DNA of 64,000 bases from contig OZ038392.1 in the NCBI GenBank assembly GCA_964036045.1, positions 28,097,755 to 28,161,754 on the forward strand, written 5' to 3'. Positions 33,558 to 43,247 of the stretch are shown piece after piece; the stretch's first letter is position 1; each line of letters begins with the position of its first letter. The stretch comes from Eutreptiella sp. 'Long Island Sound 2002' (Eukaryota; Euglenozoa; Euglenophyceae; Eutreptiales; Eutreptiaceae). A program made the translations under genes and the position numbers. The notes under the pieces were generated by a model. The model was not told the DNA's origin and did no database searches. It saw only the letters and a program-made list of their open reading frames with translations.

Positions 33558-34940
33558 CCAACGTCCGCGCCCGTTCGGCGCTCCCTTGCCTCCTTTATCG
33601 CCCTTGCCGCCGCCACCCTTATAACCACCACCACCCTTATCACCACCGCCACCCTTATCGCCACCCTTAGGCTTACCACCTTTAGACTTACCCGCAATGT
33701 TCCAATGAGTGTCATTGCACGGAGAATTAGGCTTACACGTCCAAAGGGTGGTATTGGTGGCACCCCAATCAATCCAAGACATGTCCATATCCGTTTGTTT
33801 ACGTGTTTTCCAATGTTTGGAACACGGAACCCAAAAGGTAGGTGGCGGTTTAGCCCCGGGGTCGACGGGTTTCTTCGCCGGAGGTTTAGAGTGACCCACG
33901 GCGTTGACGGAGGTGTCAGCGGGTTCGGAGGTGTCAGGGTCCGCCGTAGCCTCCGCATTCACCGCATGCACCGCGGTTTTATTGTGAGAAGGGCGATGAG
34001 TGTACGTCACCGTCGTCTTGTCTCCTTTATTGAGGCGTTCGAGAGCTTCCCTCTCCGACACGCTTTTATGGGCAAGGGCGTAGATTTCCGCAGGCTTCAA
34101 ACGAGGCCTACGTTGCTCCACTTTCATAGTGTAGCCGCGTGTGTGAGGTGTGTTGTTGAGCTTCAAGATCCACTCCTGGAGAGCCGGGTCTTTGCAGTCA
34201 ACTATCACCCCCGGCCCCGAATAGGAAACAATCTCAGGAATCGTAGTGCAAGCTTGAGCGCTATATTTCCTGAGTGCTTTTTCGAATGGGGCGCGACCCG
34301 GCGAAGGGTCAAGGCCACTAAAATCCACCACATAGCTGTCTGGGCTATTCTTAGCCTCTTGCTTGACGACTTTCTCCTTGATCCACGGGAGCTTGCTTAG
34401 GAGCTGCTCCCGGATCACGTGGGGACGAGTCTCATTGCTCAGAGGCAACAAACGTTGCCAACGAGCATAGAAATCTTCGAGGTCGATGAGGGTCACTTGC
34501 CCTCTAACCTCCCTGGGGGTGAGGGCTCGCCACCTTTCATCAGCCCTTGAGGGGTCATACTCGTGGAAACGTTGTTCCAAAAAGTCCCACAACTCTTTGA
34601 GGGTGGGGGCCGTGCGTGTGTGGTGGGTGGCCTCGGCAACCCGGGCGTTGATGATCGCCTTTAGCCATGGGGGCAAGGTACTCAAAATCATTTTTGCCTC
34701 GTTGGCTTTTCGGTACATGGGATCACACCCCCCCAACCATTGTTGAAGCTTCTCCACCCACTCGTCGTAGCACTCTAGCTGCCCATTAAATTGCGGTTTA
34801 GGCATATCACTATCTTCCACCGCTTTGGTGTAACTATTTTGCACCATAGGCATTTGGTCGGGTGGTAAGCAGGGGGAGCCATGGTTGGGGGTGCACCTCC
34901 ACTTGCATTTGGTGCAACCCTCACTGGAGAGACGGTACAC
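33555..34940 (-). CDS. gag: Gag capsid and nucleocapsid part of element F
   Basis: About 460 residues ending in UAG 33557-33555. The capsid-like section opens with MPKPQFNGQLECYDEWVEKL and continues helical for about 250 residues. The C-terminus carries PC...C...CNDTH and a run of KGGDKGGGG-type repeats ending GRGRW. It is -1 relative to the upstream Gag frame (34775-37705) and overlaps it by 166 nt. I found no clear slippery heptamer in the overlap, so a mutation is as likely as programmed frameshifting. The start shown is the edge of the open frame and not a natural start codon. Confidence 0.75.
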   Translation of the reverse strand: MYRLSSEGCTKCKWRCTPNHGSPCLPPDQMPMVQNSYTKAVEDSDMPKPQFNGQLECYDEWVEKLQQWLGGCDPMYRKANEAKMILSTLPPWLKAIINARVAEATHHTRTAPTLKELWDFLEQRFHEYDPSRADERWRALTPREVRGQVTLIDLEDFYARWQRLLPLSNETRPHVIREQLLSKLPWIKEKVVKQEAKNSPDSYVVDFSGLDPSPGRAPFEKALRKYSAQACTTIPEIVSYSGPGVIVDCKDPALQEWILKLNNTPHTRGYTMKVEQRRPRLKPAEIYALAHKSVSEREALERLNKGDKTTVTYTHRPSHNKTAVHAVNAEATADPDTSEPADTSVNAVGHSKPPAKKPVDPGAKPPPTFWVPCSKHWKTRKQTDMDMSWIDWGATNTTLWTCKPNSPCNDTHWNIAGKSKGGKPKGGDKGGGGDKGGGGYKGGGGKGDKGGKGAPNGRGRW

Positions 34941-37705
34941 GTATCCGTAGGATGAGAGGGCGTGTACGAAGGTTTCCCAGGGGAAGTGAAAACATTTTTC
35001 GTGAGGGGATTAATGTTCCCCACCGAAGAGGTGTTCTCCTCTTCATTGGCCCACGGGGCCGTAGGCTCCGTGGGGTGTTCTTCGCCCTTAGGCGTCGCCC
35101 TCCACTCGGGAACAGCACGTTCCTTCTGCTTTTCGGCGATTCCCCTCCACGATGTAGGTTCTTGGGGATGGGGGTGTTCGTGGTGTTCTTCCCCCCCCCT
35201 CGGCCACCCCGAATCCGGACAAGCGTTCGGATGGTAGATGCAATCGTGGGATGGGTGGACAGAGAAAGGAAGGACACACCCACCACCGGATGAACCGGAT
35301 GGCGCGCCCATGGGCGCCGTAGGCGCCGCCGGTGTAGGATCAGGAACGGGCGGAGGCGGCGATGGCGGGGGTGGGACCACCGTAACGGGTTCCGCAGGCG
35401 TGGAGTACCAGTGGTCCCACGCATCGATCCTAGATGCAACGGCGGCGTAACGTGCAGCGAGCGACTCCACTGCGCTAAAGCACTTAGCCGTGTTGCCGTT
35501 GGACATCTTAAGATGATCCGACACACTAGCCTCCACCGCCTGAGAATCCTGTTGGTAGCCCTGAACCACCGCGTCAAACTTAGCCAACGTAGACAAGATT
35601 TGGGTCATCCGGTCCCCGTAGGACTGACTGATGCCCACGGTAGAGGCTACTGCCTGAGGAAGTTCCTGATGGGATCGCTGCAACTCCAGATTCTGATTTC
35701 GCAGGTCCCTCACCTGTGCCATCAGAGATTGGATGCACGTTTCGTAGTGCACCACACACCGGGGACAGCCACAGGTGTGCTGTAGGTCGTCCTCCCCCCG
35801 TGTAGGAGTGGGGCCCCCAGAATGTCGAAAAGATGGACCCCCCCCTCCACGAGGAGGAGATGACCCACCACCGCCCCCCCCAGCAGCCCCCCCTGCCACG
35901 GAGGGACCAGAGGGCCCCCCCGCGGGGCGAGACGGGGGTGTGGGGCGCGCAGCAACAGGCGCTGGCGCCCCCCCACTAGAGGGATGCCCCCCCCCCGAAC
36001 CCCCACCATTAGATGGCCGAACCAGGTGCGGGATTCCTTGCACGTGCTCGATGTAAGCCACCTGGCGGTGGCGGGGTGACGGCGGAGGGGGAACATGACC
36101 AACAGTATTCGGTCGCGGCGGTGGGGGTGGGGAATCGTCCACCACAATATACTGCGGTGACTCATGAACCACCATAGGTGATCGAGTTCTCGGATGGGAA
36201 GCAAAAACAGGCTCCGATCCCGTTGCAACCTCTGGATCCCCCCCCCAATTGGGCAGTTGAGGGTCCTCCGTAGGAGATGTATTTGTGGGGGGAGAGACCA
36301 AATTTATTGGGAGGGTTGCTGAACCTCCCTCCACCTGATTCCCTCCCCCCCAGCTCAGATTGTTGACCTTCGGCATTGCCGGAGAATCATCCACTAGGGA
36401 TGGACGATCTTTCGTGCCACTCATAGGCACTGGAGATGTAGCACCGGCCCGGTCCTCCGTAGGCTCCGGAGATTCCACGACAAGACACGGGCGGTTTTTG
36501 ACGCCGCTCATAGGCACCGGGGACTCTTCCACAACAATGTACTGAGGGGCCGGAGAGTCCTCCACCGTGATGTAGTGGGGGGCCGGGGATTCTTCCACAA
36601 GCATGGGGCGATCCCTGGTCCCTGACATAGGTTCAGGAGGTGCAGGCGACGAGGCAACGGAAATAGGGGAATGATGGAGTTCATGACGTCCCAACACTCC
36701 AATCTCCTCCTCCTCATCGTCGTTCCACTGCTCCACCGCCAGGGGGAACCACTGGTCACACTCATCCTCCTCGATTTGCGTGGGGGATTCCTCGATGATC
36801 GTAGGATTTAGCCTGGATCCGCTCGGGGGATTGGGATACGCTCCCAAGGCAGGAGATTCCTCCACCAGGGAGGGAAACCGCCGCGATCCACTTCTTGGAG
36901 TGGGCGACGATTCCACCACAGTGGGGTTCTGCCTAGTCCCCGACAGGGCTTGCTGGATCAGGGCCACGGCCTCTCGAGCCGGACCCAGATGGCCATGGGG
37001 ATCAGGCGTGAGCGCGAGTACTCGACGGTTTTCAGCGTCGAGTTGGTCAACAATGGGGCTGATGGGCCCTGCCGCAAACAGGTTTTTTCTGACCTGAGGC
37101 TCTGGCAACCCCCCTAGCGACGGAGGAGTGCCAGAGTCGACCACGATTGGCCCCATTGGCGAAGCCATCGTACCCCAGTCGGCAGCGCGTGAGGGCGCAG
37201 CGTTCGTACGCTCGATCACCCCAGTAAATTGGTCGATTACTGCCCGATTCTCGGCGCTAGTAACGGTTCCCGAGCCCATAATAGGCGATTGTGGTCCTCT
37301 TATCGCTCCCTGAGGGTGGCCGTCTATTTCCCCCCCAACCATCCCAGGTACACCAGCTGGATTTCGAGGATGGGGGGCCCCGATGGGAACATTCGGGGAT
37401 TTCGGAAACTTAGGATTTGTAGCCACTTGGGGCTTGGCCCGTTTTTGCGGCCCCTGCCCGGTCGATGGGGTCAGGGCCGAGGAGGTCCTGAGAGTGGGGA
37501 CCTGGACACCCTCAGCTATCCCTCCCGGGGAAGAGATTTTAACTTGAATGTGGTCCATGATGTCTTGGACCGATCGCTTTCCGCGATGCCAAACGCCCAA
37601 CAGAGACGAAAAATTTTCGCCTCTGCTACCATGAAACCAGACCGGGTGGTCAGGAGCAGAGGTCGCAGTGGCATGGGCAGCAACATTGCTTGGCACCGAA
37701 GACAT
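34775..37705 (-). CDS. gag: Gag N-terminal part of element F
   Basis: About 976 residues from ATG 37705, which lies in the LTR 74 nt before its end. The PBS is translated as HGSRG near residue 25. Low-complexity Pro/Ser/Gly sequence dominates. Between about residues 200 and 520 there are about eleven hydrophobic-acidic repeats such as LVEESPAP, YIVVEESP, YIVVDDSP and MSGTKDRP. A Cys cluster CGCPRC near residue 645 is followed by a coiled coil (SLMAQVRDLRNQNLELQ). The frame stops at 34775 after overlapping the capsid frame. The repeats resemble SUMO-interacting motifs (inference). Confidence 0.75.
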   Translation of the reverse strand: MSSVPSNVAAHATATSAPDHPVWFHGSRGENFSSLLGVWHRGKRSVQDIMDHIQVKISSPGGIAEGVQVPTLRTSSALTPSTGQGPQKRAKPQVATNPKFPKSPNVPIGAPHPRNPAGVPGMVGGEIDGHPQGAIRGPQSPIMGSGTVTSAENRAVIDQFTGVIERTNAAPSRAADWGTMASPMGPIVVDSGTPPSLGGLPEPQVRKNLFAAGPISPIVDQLDAENRRVLALTPDPHGHLGPAREAVALIQQALSGTRQNPTVVESSPTPRSGSRRFPSLVEESPALGAYPNPPSGSRLNPTIIEESPTQIEEDECDQWFPLAVEQWNDDEEEEIGVLGRHELHHSPISVASSPAPPEPMSGTRDRPMLVEESPAPHYITVEDSPAPQYIVVEESPVPMSGVKNRPCLVVESPEPTEDRAGATSPVPMSGTKDRPSLVDDSPAMPKVNNLSWGGGNQVEGGSATLPINLVSPPTNTSPTEDPQLPNWGGDPEVATGSEPVFASHPRTRSPMVVHESPQYIVVDDSPPPPPRPNTVGHVPPPPSPRHRQVAYIEHVQGIPHLVRPSNGGGSGGGHPSSGGAPAPVAARPTPPSRPAGGPSGPSVAGGAAGGGGGGSSPPRGGGGPSFRHSGGPTPTRGEDDLQHTCGCPRCVVHYETCIQSLMAQVRDLRNQNLELQRSHQELPQAVASTVGISQSYGDRMTQILSTLAKFDAVVQGYQQDSQAVEASVSDHLKMSNGNTAKCFSAVESLAARYAAVASRIDAWDHWYSTPAEPVTVVPPPPSPPPPVPDPTPAAPTAPMGAPSGSSGGGCVLPFSVHPSHDCIYHPNACPDSGWPRGGEEHHEHPHPQEPTSWRGIAEKQKERAVPEWRATPKGEEHPTEPTAPWANEEENTSSVGNINPLTKNVFTSPGKPSYTPSHPTDTCTVSPVRVAPNASGGAPPTMAPPAYHPTKCLWCKIVTPKRWKIVICLNRNLMGS
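37620..37631 (-). other. Primer-binding site of element F inside the gag frame
   Basis: Minus-strand tggtagcagagg directly follows the 5' LTR end (tttca) and is read as GSRG in gag. Confidence 0.92.
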
Positions 37706-37975
37706 CACGATAGTGTTGACTGAATAGTATCCTGCAAACAGATATGGTACACATAGCCAATGAAATACCTGATATGCACATATGAGAAATCCACCCTATC
37801 ATCCAGTAATTGATATAACTACTAAACATCCAAGAATGCCATATCCATCCCACATCCTATGTTCCTAACAAGGAAATGGAATATGATATACCCTATCCCA
37901 CATATATCCCATATATAGGGCAATATAATGCTCCCTTAGGGGTAAAATGCCAGGGTAGGGTTGTGACCTGCTTCA
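37632..37975 (-). repeat. 5' LTR of element F
   Basis: 344 bp, TG...CA, partner of 25077-25420. A ctatatatgggatatatg region (minus strand, about 37920-37900) offers TATA-like boxes. The gag ATG is at 37705 within it. Confidence 0.95.
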
Positions 37976-38280
37976 CCAGTTTGTCTGCTGGATCCAGGTC
38001 AGAACGACGGATGGTAAGGTTAAACTTGCCAAATGTCTGATTGACAATGGTTCAGAGGTCAATCTGGTGAGGAAAGGCTTTCTGCAGGAGGACGAGGCGA
38101 AGATGTCCTCGACACCTGTCCAGCTGGAGGGAGTGAGCGGACATCGCCTTGACGGTGGCGACAGAGAGGCAGAATTGGCGGTCAGATTGGTGAAACAATC
38201 TGTGTGGAGCGTGGAAGAGACGGTCACGGAGGAGTGGTTTCCTGGAAAATTCTATGAAGCCAGTATAAAGTATGATTTAT
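37976..38280 (+). pseudogene. pro: Protease of element C, middle piece between two insertions
   Basis: After the duplicated ccag, the frame from 37980 carries the protease with active-site LIDNGSEVNL and GVSGHRLDGG, up to KYDL at 38279. The DNG triplet also occurs in element D. The frame is interrupted by D and resumes at 49073 with FLGQPWL, the conserved second half of the domain. The last five bases are the target duplication tttat. Confidence 0.85.
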
Positions 38281-38813
38281 TGTAAGTGCGGCTAACCCCC
38301 ATCTGCTCAGATTTTAGCAGATCTGCCCCAGTTTGGCTACATTTTGGTCATTTTCTCTGCTTCGGCGGAATCGCCGCCCCGCAGCTCAGTCTCAGGATCA
38401 GACCTATATTTTTCTGATGTGCCGGATCTGATTCCGCGGTCCATTCATCGTAAATCCGTCGCGTTCCCATCATTTACCTGGAATCGCCAATTGCCGCTGA
38501 TGCGCGCCCGAAGCCAAATCAGCCAAATAATTTTTCACAATCGGATTTATATAAATCTTTTCAGATAGATATGGACACTCAGATGTACTTAGGATAATCC
38601 GCATCAATTTTCTTCATAGACTGGGATTTTCTGCCGGATAACAATCAGCATGGATCTTGCTTCCGTTGTTGCTGCCCTCGCCTCCGTTGGTGTCCGTGTA
38701 TCCGGTTCTACCCCCAACAGCAGCGTTCAGGTCGACTCCTCGCGTGCCTGCCCCACTGGTCTTGCCGGCCCCGAGCCCTCCGGCACCTTCCACGACCCAG
38801 GGCAGCACTTTCA
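38281..38813 (+). repeat. 5' LTR of element D
   Basis: 533 bp, tgtaagtgcggc to cactttca. It is identical in length to 48535-49067. It contains the promoter block and the gag ATG at 38650. Confidence 0.96.
38530..38645 (+). promoter_or_regulatory. Predicted core promoter of element D
   Basis: tttatataaat at 38546-38556 is a palindromic TATA box 104 nt before the gag ATG, inside aatcggatttatataaatct. tagactgggattttctg follows just before the ATG. Both blocks recur in element C's LTR. Confidence 0.55.
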
Positions 38814-40749
38814 TGGTAGCAGAGGCTACCTGAATGTTGCTTCACAGCCCTTCAGTCCACAGCCCGCTCCCCAGTACGGCCCCGTAGACTCCGCCGCTCC
38901 TGGAGAAGTAACGGTTACGCTGCCATGGTGCTGCGCGAACGAGGCCTTGAGAGGAATGCCTTGCGCAAGCCCAAGCTGCCCAAGAAGGGCGCACATCAGC
39001 AGCTGTGGAGACCCAGATTACCAAAATCCCAGTCGAAACTGGCCATCGAGCAGCTGGAATCCGCCGGCCTACGACGATGGCAATGCTCCGGTAGACCTTA
39101 CGGAGCTGGCAGGTACCAACATTCCTTACCAATGTCCAACATTTGAGACCACGGACGCCGATCTGAACGACATTGAGATGGGTGGTCCAGGTGAGGTACC
39201 TAGCTATAATCGACCAGCCTCTTGGGCACAATGGGACGACCATTTGTCCCTAGAAGTGACCCGTAACCTTGAGAGCCTTGAGGCCCTTTGTCTCTTAGCC
39301 TCGTCTGAGCTGATCGAACAAGAAAGAATCGCCTCTGATATTTTAACGGAATATTTTTTCCTCCTTCAGGACGAAATTAATACCAGGATGTGGTGGCGTT
39401 CTCAAGAAGATGACACTTTTGCCATTTTTTTGCAGATCTGGGAGGCAAGCCCCTTCCCGAAGGAGAAGGGCACGGCATCTGTTCCCGGGCCCTCCGCCCC
39501 TCATCCCCCTGTTTCCATCCGCGACGATCTAGCCGCCGCAGTTGAGGAGGGAATTTTAGAGGCGGCCAGGCAGGCAAGCCTGGAAATCAGGGCTGAAGGA
39601 GCTCCCCAAGTGGACTCCTGGCTGCGGACCACCGAGATCAGCGGTCCGACAGCCTGCTCAGGCCCTTCAGGACACGGTATGTACTGTCCTGCCGACTGCT
39701 CCTGCAGATTCCAGCGAGATGCTGAGCTCCAAACGCTCAAAGATCAAATGCACCTCATCATTGAAACGCTGGGAAAAAAAAATCTTTTCAAGACGCACAT
39801 GCGGTCTGAGGGCGCCTCATCGGTGGAACAAGCAACAGAGTCGTCGGAGGAGGCGACGGAAATTTTTTCAATTGCTCCTTCGGTGGACTCCAGGACCACC
39901 GACGCAAGGATCAGCAGGACTAAGCTAAAGGAAAGGGTTAAAATCTCTCGTTCTGAGAGTAGGACGGCGAAGGCTAGGACTGAGGCTCAGAATGCCAAGC
40001 GAACTGCCTCCCGTACTGCCCCTCCTGCTGCTGATTCCAATACCTTAGCCCAGCTGTTGCTCGCCCAGACCCTCGCCGGAGCTGGTGTGGCGAATGATGC
40101 CGCCAAGGTGTCTGCCATTACGGCCGGTGTTGGGCTGGATTCGCTTCTTAATCCTACTTCCTTGCGACTTCGTCAGGTTGCCAAGCAACCGAAGTATAAT
40201 GGGAACCCCAGACGTTGGCCTCAGTTCCAACGGGAATTTAAACTGTGGTTTAAGACTCAAAAACTCCAAGATGATCAGTTCCTGATGGCCCTCTTGGATT
40301 GCCTTGAGGGAGCGCCGGCCAACACTTGGCTCAGAACTTGGAGTGATCGCGAGGATACAAGTTCCCCCCTTACCTTTGATGAGGTGTGGGAACAGTTGGA
40401 GGCACGTGGATCCCGGCTGCCAGAGGACCATTACCACCAAATGTTGAAGAATTTTCCTTCATTCTCGCGATTAATCTTGCACGAAGTGCAAGACAAAAAA
40501 CAGCGCTTCTGGAATTTAGTGGAAGAAGCTGAACATTCAGGCGAAAAATTTTCTAGTGCCGAGCTGAAAAATCTGATTTTTGACAACATCCCCCCAGAAA
40601 CTGCCGCCACCCTTCGGAACAAACAGTCCGAAGAAAAGGTCAAGACCTGGTGGGCGGAGGTGGAAGGCTTCGATGCCTCTGCCAACAGAACAGGTTTACC
40701 GTCAGGGAGGCACTTCAAAAGTGCTCCCCCACGTCCTTCTCCAAGGTGA
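38650..40749 (+). pseudogene. gag: Gag of element D, N-terminal part up to a frameshift
   Basis: Starts at ATG 38650 in the LTR. The PBS is read as HGSRG after about 54 residues. A Cys cluster CPADCSC near residue 346 leads into a short coiled coil. The capsid-like section begins near residue 510 (KQPKYNGNPRRWPQFQREF) and includes GSRLPEDHYHQML, matching element C. Similarity to C ends at about 40690, where the protein jumps to the -1 frame. The last residues before 40749 are out of frame. A single-base deletion is the simplest reason. Confidence 0.82.
38814..38825 (+). other. Primer-binding site of element D inside the gag frame
   Basis: tggtagcagagg starts the base after the LTR and is read as GSRG in gag. 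The 3' LTR at 49067 is followed by C sequence, confirming the boundary. Confidence 0.95.
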
Positions 40750-41687
40750 AATTCACTGAGGAGACGTGGAAAATCAAGTTTAATGAACACGAGGATCGGG
40801 ACTTGTTTGTCCAAGTCCTCAACAGGGGGGTAAGTTTCCATGGCCATCGCCTGAAGGCCAAGAACTGGGTGTTTTCGTTCACCCCGAAGGAACTCTGGGA
40901 AGAGGTTGAGCGGCTCGCCGACGCCGCCAATCAGAATTTCCATGAGGGTCTTGGGGGAAACAAGAATACCCAGCAAAACATTCAAAATGGGGCCCAAAAG
41001 GGCAACAAAAAGGTGAATGACACCCGAAATGTTCAGCAGCACTGTAGCATCTGCCTTCTTTTAGGTTCTACGAACCGAGCTAAGACGCATTCTACTGATA
41101 ATCACCGATGGTCTCCTTACGATCACAAGGTGATTGGTGAAAATATCAGTAATTCGCAGAATTCAGACAGGAATGACAGACAGGTGCATGGTGGGAAGGC
41201 TGGAAAAGGGAATCCGACCCCCTCCGGTGGAAACAAAAATCCTGGAGGCCCTGGCGGGTCCCAAGGCACAGGAAATCGGACTCCATCCGGCTCCGGTGGG
41301 CAGCCGAACGGCCAGAAAAATCCCAATAGCAACGCCGGAGGCGGAAATCGAAATCCAGGCCAAACCCCTCAATCCGGTGCAACCAAGGGAAATGCTCAAG
41401 GATTCCAGGGTAAAGGTAAGGGAAATCCTTCGGGAACCCTTTTCTCTGGTAAGGGCAGAGGGCGTGGCGACGGTGGAGGTCCATCATCCGGCGGCCGTGG
41501 CCGTGGACGTGGAAAGGGCAACCATCGTGTGGATCAGGTCTCAGGTGCAGATCAGGTGTCCGATGCGGATCGAGATTACGTTGAAAATGCCTTGAATCCA
41601 GCAGATGATCCGCTCCAAGATGAGTGGGTCGACGAATCAGGGTGTGTCCACAATGTTAACGCAGCTACTGGAGGTCAGAACGCCTAG
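40690..41687 (+). pseudogene. gag: Gag of element D, C-terminal part after the frameshift
   Basis: Continues element C-like Gag from FTVREALQK onward. It contains the CX2CX11HX4H motif (CSIC...H...H) at about 41043-41110, a Gly/Asn/Pro-rich stretch and GRGRGRGK. It ends with UAG at 41685-41687. The upstream part of this open frame back to 40650 is the shadow of the other frame. Confidence 0.8.
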
Positions 41688-41723
41688 GGGAGCCACGAAA
41701 ATCGCCCCTCCCCAGGCGATTTC
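41685..41723 (+). promoter_or_regulatory. Predicted gag-pol readthrough site of element D
   Basis: UAG is followed by the spacer GGGAGCCAC and a 9-bp stem with one bulged A (41697-41706 with 41715-41723) closing the loop CCUCCCCA. Loop CUCCCC could also pair back with GGGGAG (41687-41692), which includes the last base of the stop codon. The pol frame is open from the UAG to 43244 with no early ATG. Confidence 0.65.
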
Positions 41724-43247
41724 AGGCATGATCCCCAGATTCCATCTCGACCACTACTTGATGTAGGGTCGCTTGTCTCCTCTCCCCTGGATCCGGCAGC
41801 GGATCCTTCTGTTGTAGTGGACGAGGTTGGTGTACAGTCCAAGCACAGGGCCCGTCAGTTTGTCACAAAGATGTGGGTCTCGGATCGCAAGGGCAATTTC
41901 CACCTCGCCACTTGTTTGTGTGACAATGGATCGGAGGTAAATCTCCAATCCAATTCCTTTTTGCCTGACGACTGCGTGTTTGATTCGCCTCTTCCTGTTA
42001 CCCTCGAGGGAGTTTCTGGACATTCTCTCGCAGGTGGGCAACGCGGTTGTTATATATCAACTCATTTGGTCGCTCAAGACCTTTGGGAAGAAGGTAATGT
42101 GGAGGAAGTTGTCCTTAAGGATGACTACTTCTATCGTGCCGACATAAAGTATGATCTTTACTTGGGCCATCCTTGGCTTCGCAAGAACAGGGTAGCGCCC
42201 GTAGGTCATCGGCGTTGTTTTTTGCTGGAGTCAGGTCCCTTGGAGCGTCCTGAATTTCGTTTTTTGCACGCAGGGTTTAAAAGTGCAGAAGAATTTTTGA
42301 AGCAAAAGGTTACACCAAAATTTGGCGAAGATGTCACCATTGCAGAGGTGAATGGGAGTGCCGATTACTCCCGAGAGTTAGAATGTCTTCGTAGGGACTC
42401 CCAGCCACGACGCCCTTCGCGCTGGCACTCTTCATCCTACAGAGTTGTTGACAAATGGCGCGATACAATTTGTGAATATTTTTATGAACACCATTTCTTT
42501 TGGCCACAGTATGATGCCTTTGCTAACCGCGAGAACAAGCGCTTTGACAAGCACTTTCGCGACGCTTGGACCCATAAATGGGACAAGAAGTTATGGATTA
42601 ACCCTCCGTTTCACTTAATCCAGCAGGTCATCCACAAAATCAAGCAAGATAAAACCCAGGCGATTTTAGTTGTGCCCTTGTGGGACGACAAGCCTTGGTT
42701 TCAGGAATTGCAAGACATTTGTGTAGATTACATCGAACTTCCCAGGAAGATTAAGCTGTATGCCAGGGACGACACAGGTCCCCTGCCACAGCGGCCCTGG
42801 AGTTCTCTTGCATTCCTGGTGGATGGAAAGCTTTCTGACTCTGATTCTGCTGATTCTAGTACTGATTCCTGTGTTGGGTCTGAATCTGAGGTTGAGCGTG
42901 GTACTGATGATGAATCTATTTTTTCTGATTTTTGTCCGTCAGATGCCCAAGGTGATCCAACGTCAAATGGATCCGCCTCGTCTCCCTCTTCCCCAATACG
43001 ATCTACATCCAAAAGAATCTTCAGTGCACGGGCGAAGAAAAATTTTGAATCGCGCCGCAAATTCAGAGTTTTTTATGAAAAACCCCGTGTGGAAGCTTTC
43101 ATAGATCCTTTCGAGGAGCTGGATCACGAAGACAATCTCTGGAATGTCGACACTCGACCCACCTATCTTCAAGAGGCAGTTGATACGGACCTTTTTAGGG
43201 ACATCCGTAAGAAGATTCTTCCTGCCAAGGCCGAAGAAGTCGCATAA
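41688..43247 (+). CDS. pol: Protease and Dam-like domain of element D
   Basis: Gag frame continued through the UAG. The protease has LCDNGSEVNL, GVSGHSLAGG and YDLYLGHPWL. The Dam-like domain at about 42480-42830 has YDAFANRENKRF, then WINPPFHLI with NPPF at 42600-42611, then AILVVPLW and PQRPWSSLAFLVDGK. An acidic Ser/Asp-rich linker follows. The frame hits TAA at 43245-43247 (GCA TAA GTT), although the same frame continues into RT and element C has no stop at this place. It is therefore probably a nonsense mutation. Confidence 0.85.
   Translation, partial: GSHENRPSPGDFRHDPQIPSRPLLDVGSLVSSPLDPAADPSVVVDEVGVQSKHRARQFVTKMWVSDRKGNFHLATCLCDNGSEVNLQSNSFLPDDCVFDSPLPVTLEGVSGHSLAGGQRGCYISTHLVAQDLWEEGNVEEVVLKDDYFYRADIKYDLYLGHPWLRKNRVAPVGHRRCFLLESGPLERPEFRFLHAGFKSAEEFLKQKVTPKFGEDVTIAEVNGSADYSRELECLRRDSQPRRPSRWHSSSYRVVDKWRDTICEYFYEHHFFWPQYDAFANRENKRFDKHFRDAWTHKWDKKLWINPPFHLIQQVIHKIKQDKTQAILVVPLWDDKPWFQELQDICVDYIELPRKIKLYARDDTGPLPQRPWSSLAFLVDGKLSDSDSADSSTDSCVGSESEVERGTDDESIFSDFCPSDAQGDPTSNGSASSPSSPIRSTSKRIFSARAKKNFESRRKFRVFYEKPRVEAFIDPFEELDHEDNLWNVDTRPTYLQEAVDTDLFRDIRKKILPAKAEEVA

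Larger units (their letters stand above)
25077..37975 (-). mobile_element. Element F, chromovirus-like LTR retrotransposon inserted in C
   Basis: 12,899 bp on the minus strand with complete 344-bp LTRs differing at one position, PBS, polypurine tract and a 4-bp target duplication (ccag at 25073-25076 and 37976-37979). It codes for Gag, PR, Dam-like domain, RT, RNase H, integrase and chromodomain. Defects are a -1 shift inside gag and a shift at a 12-base C run in RT. It is the youngest insertion by LTR identity. Confidence 0.95.
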
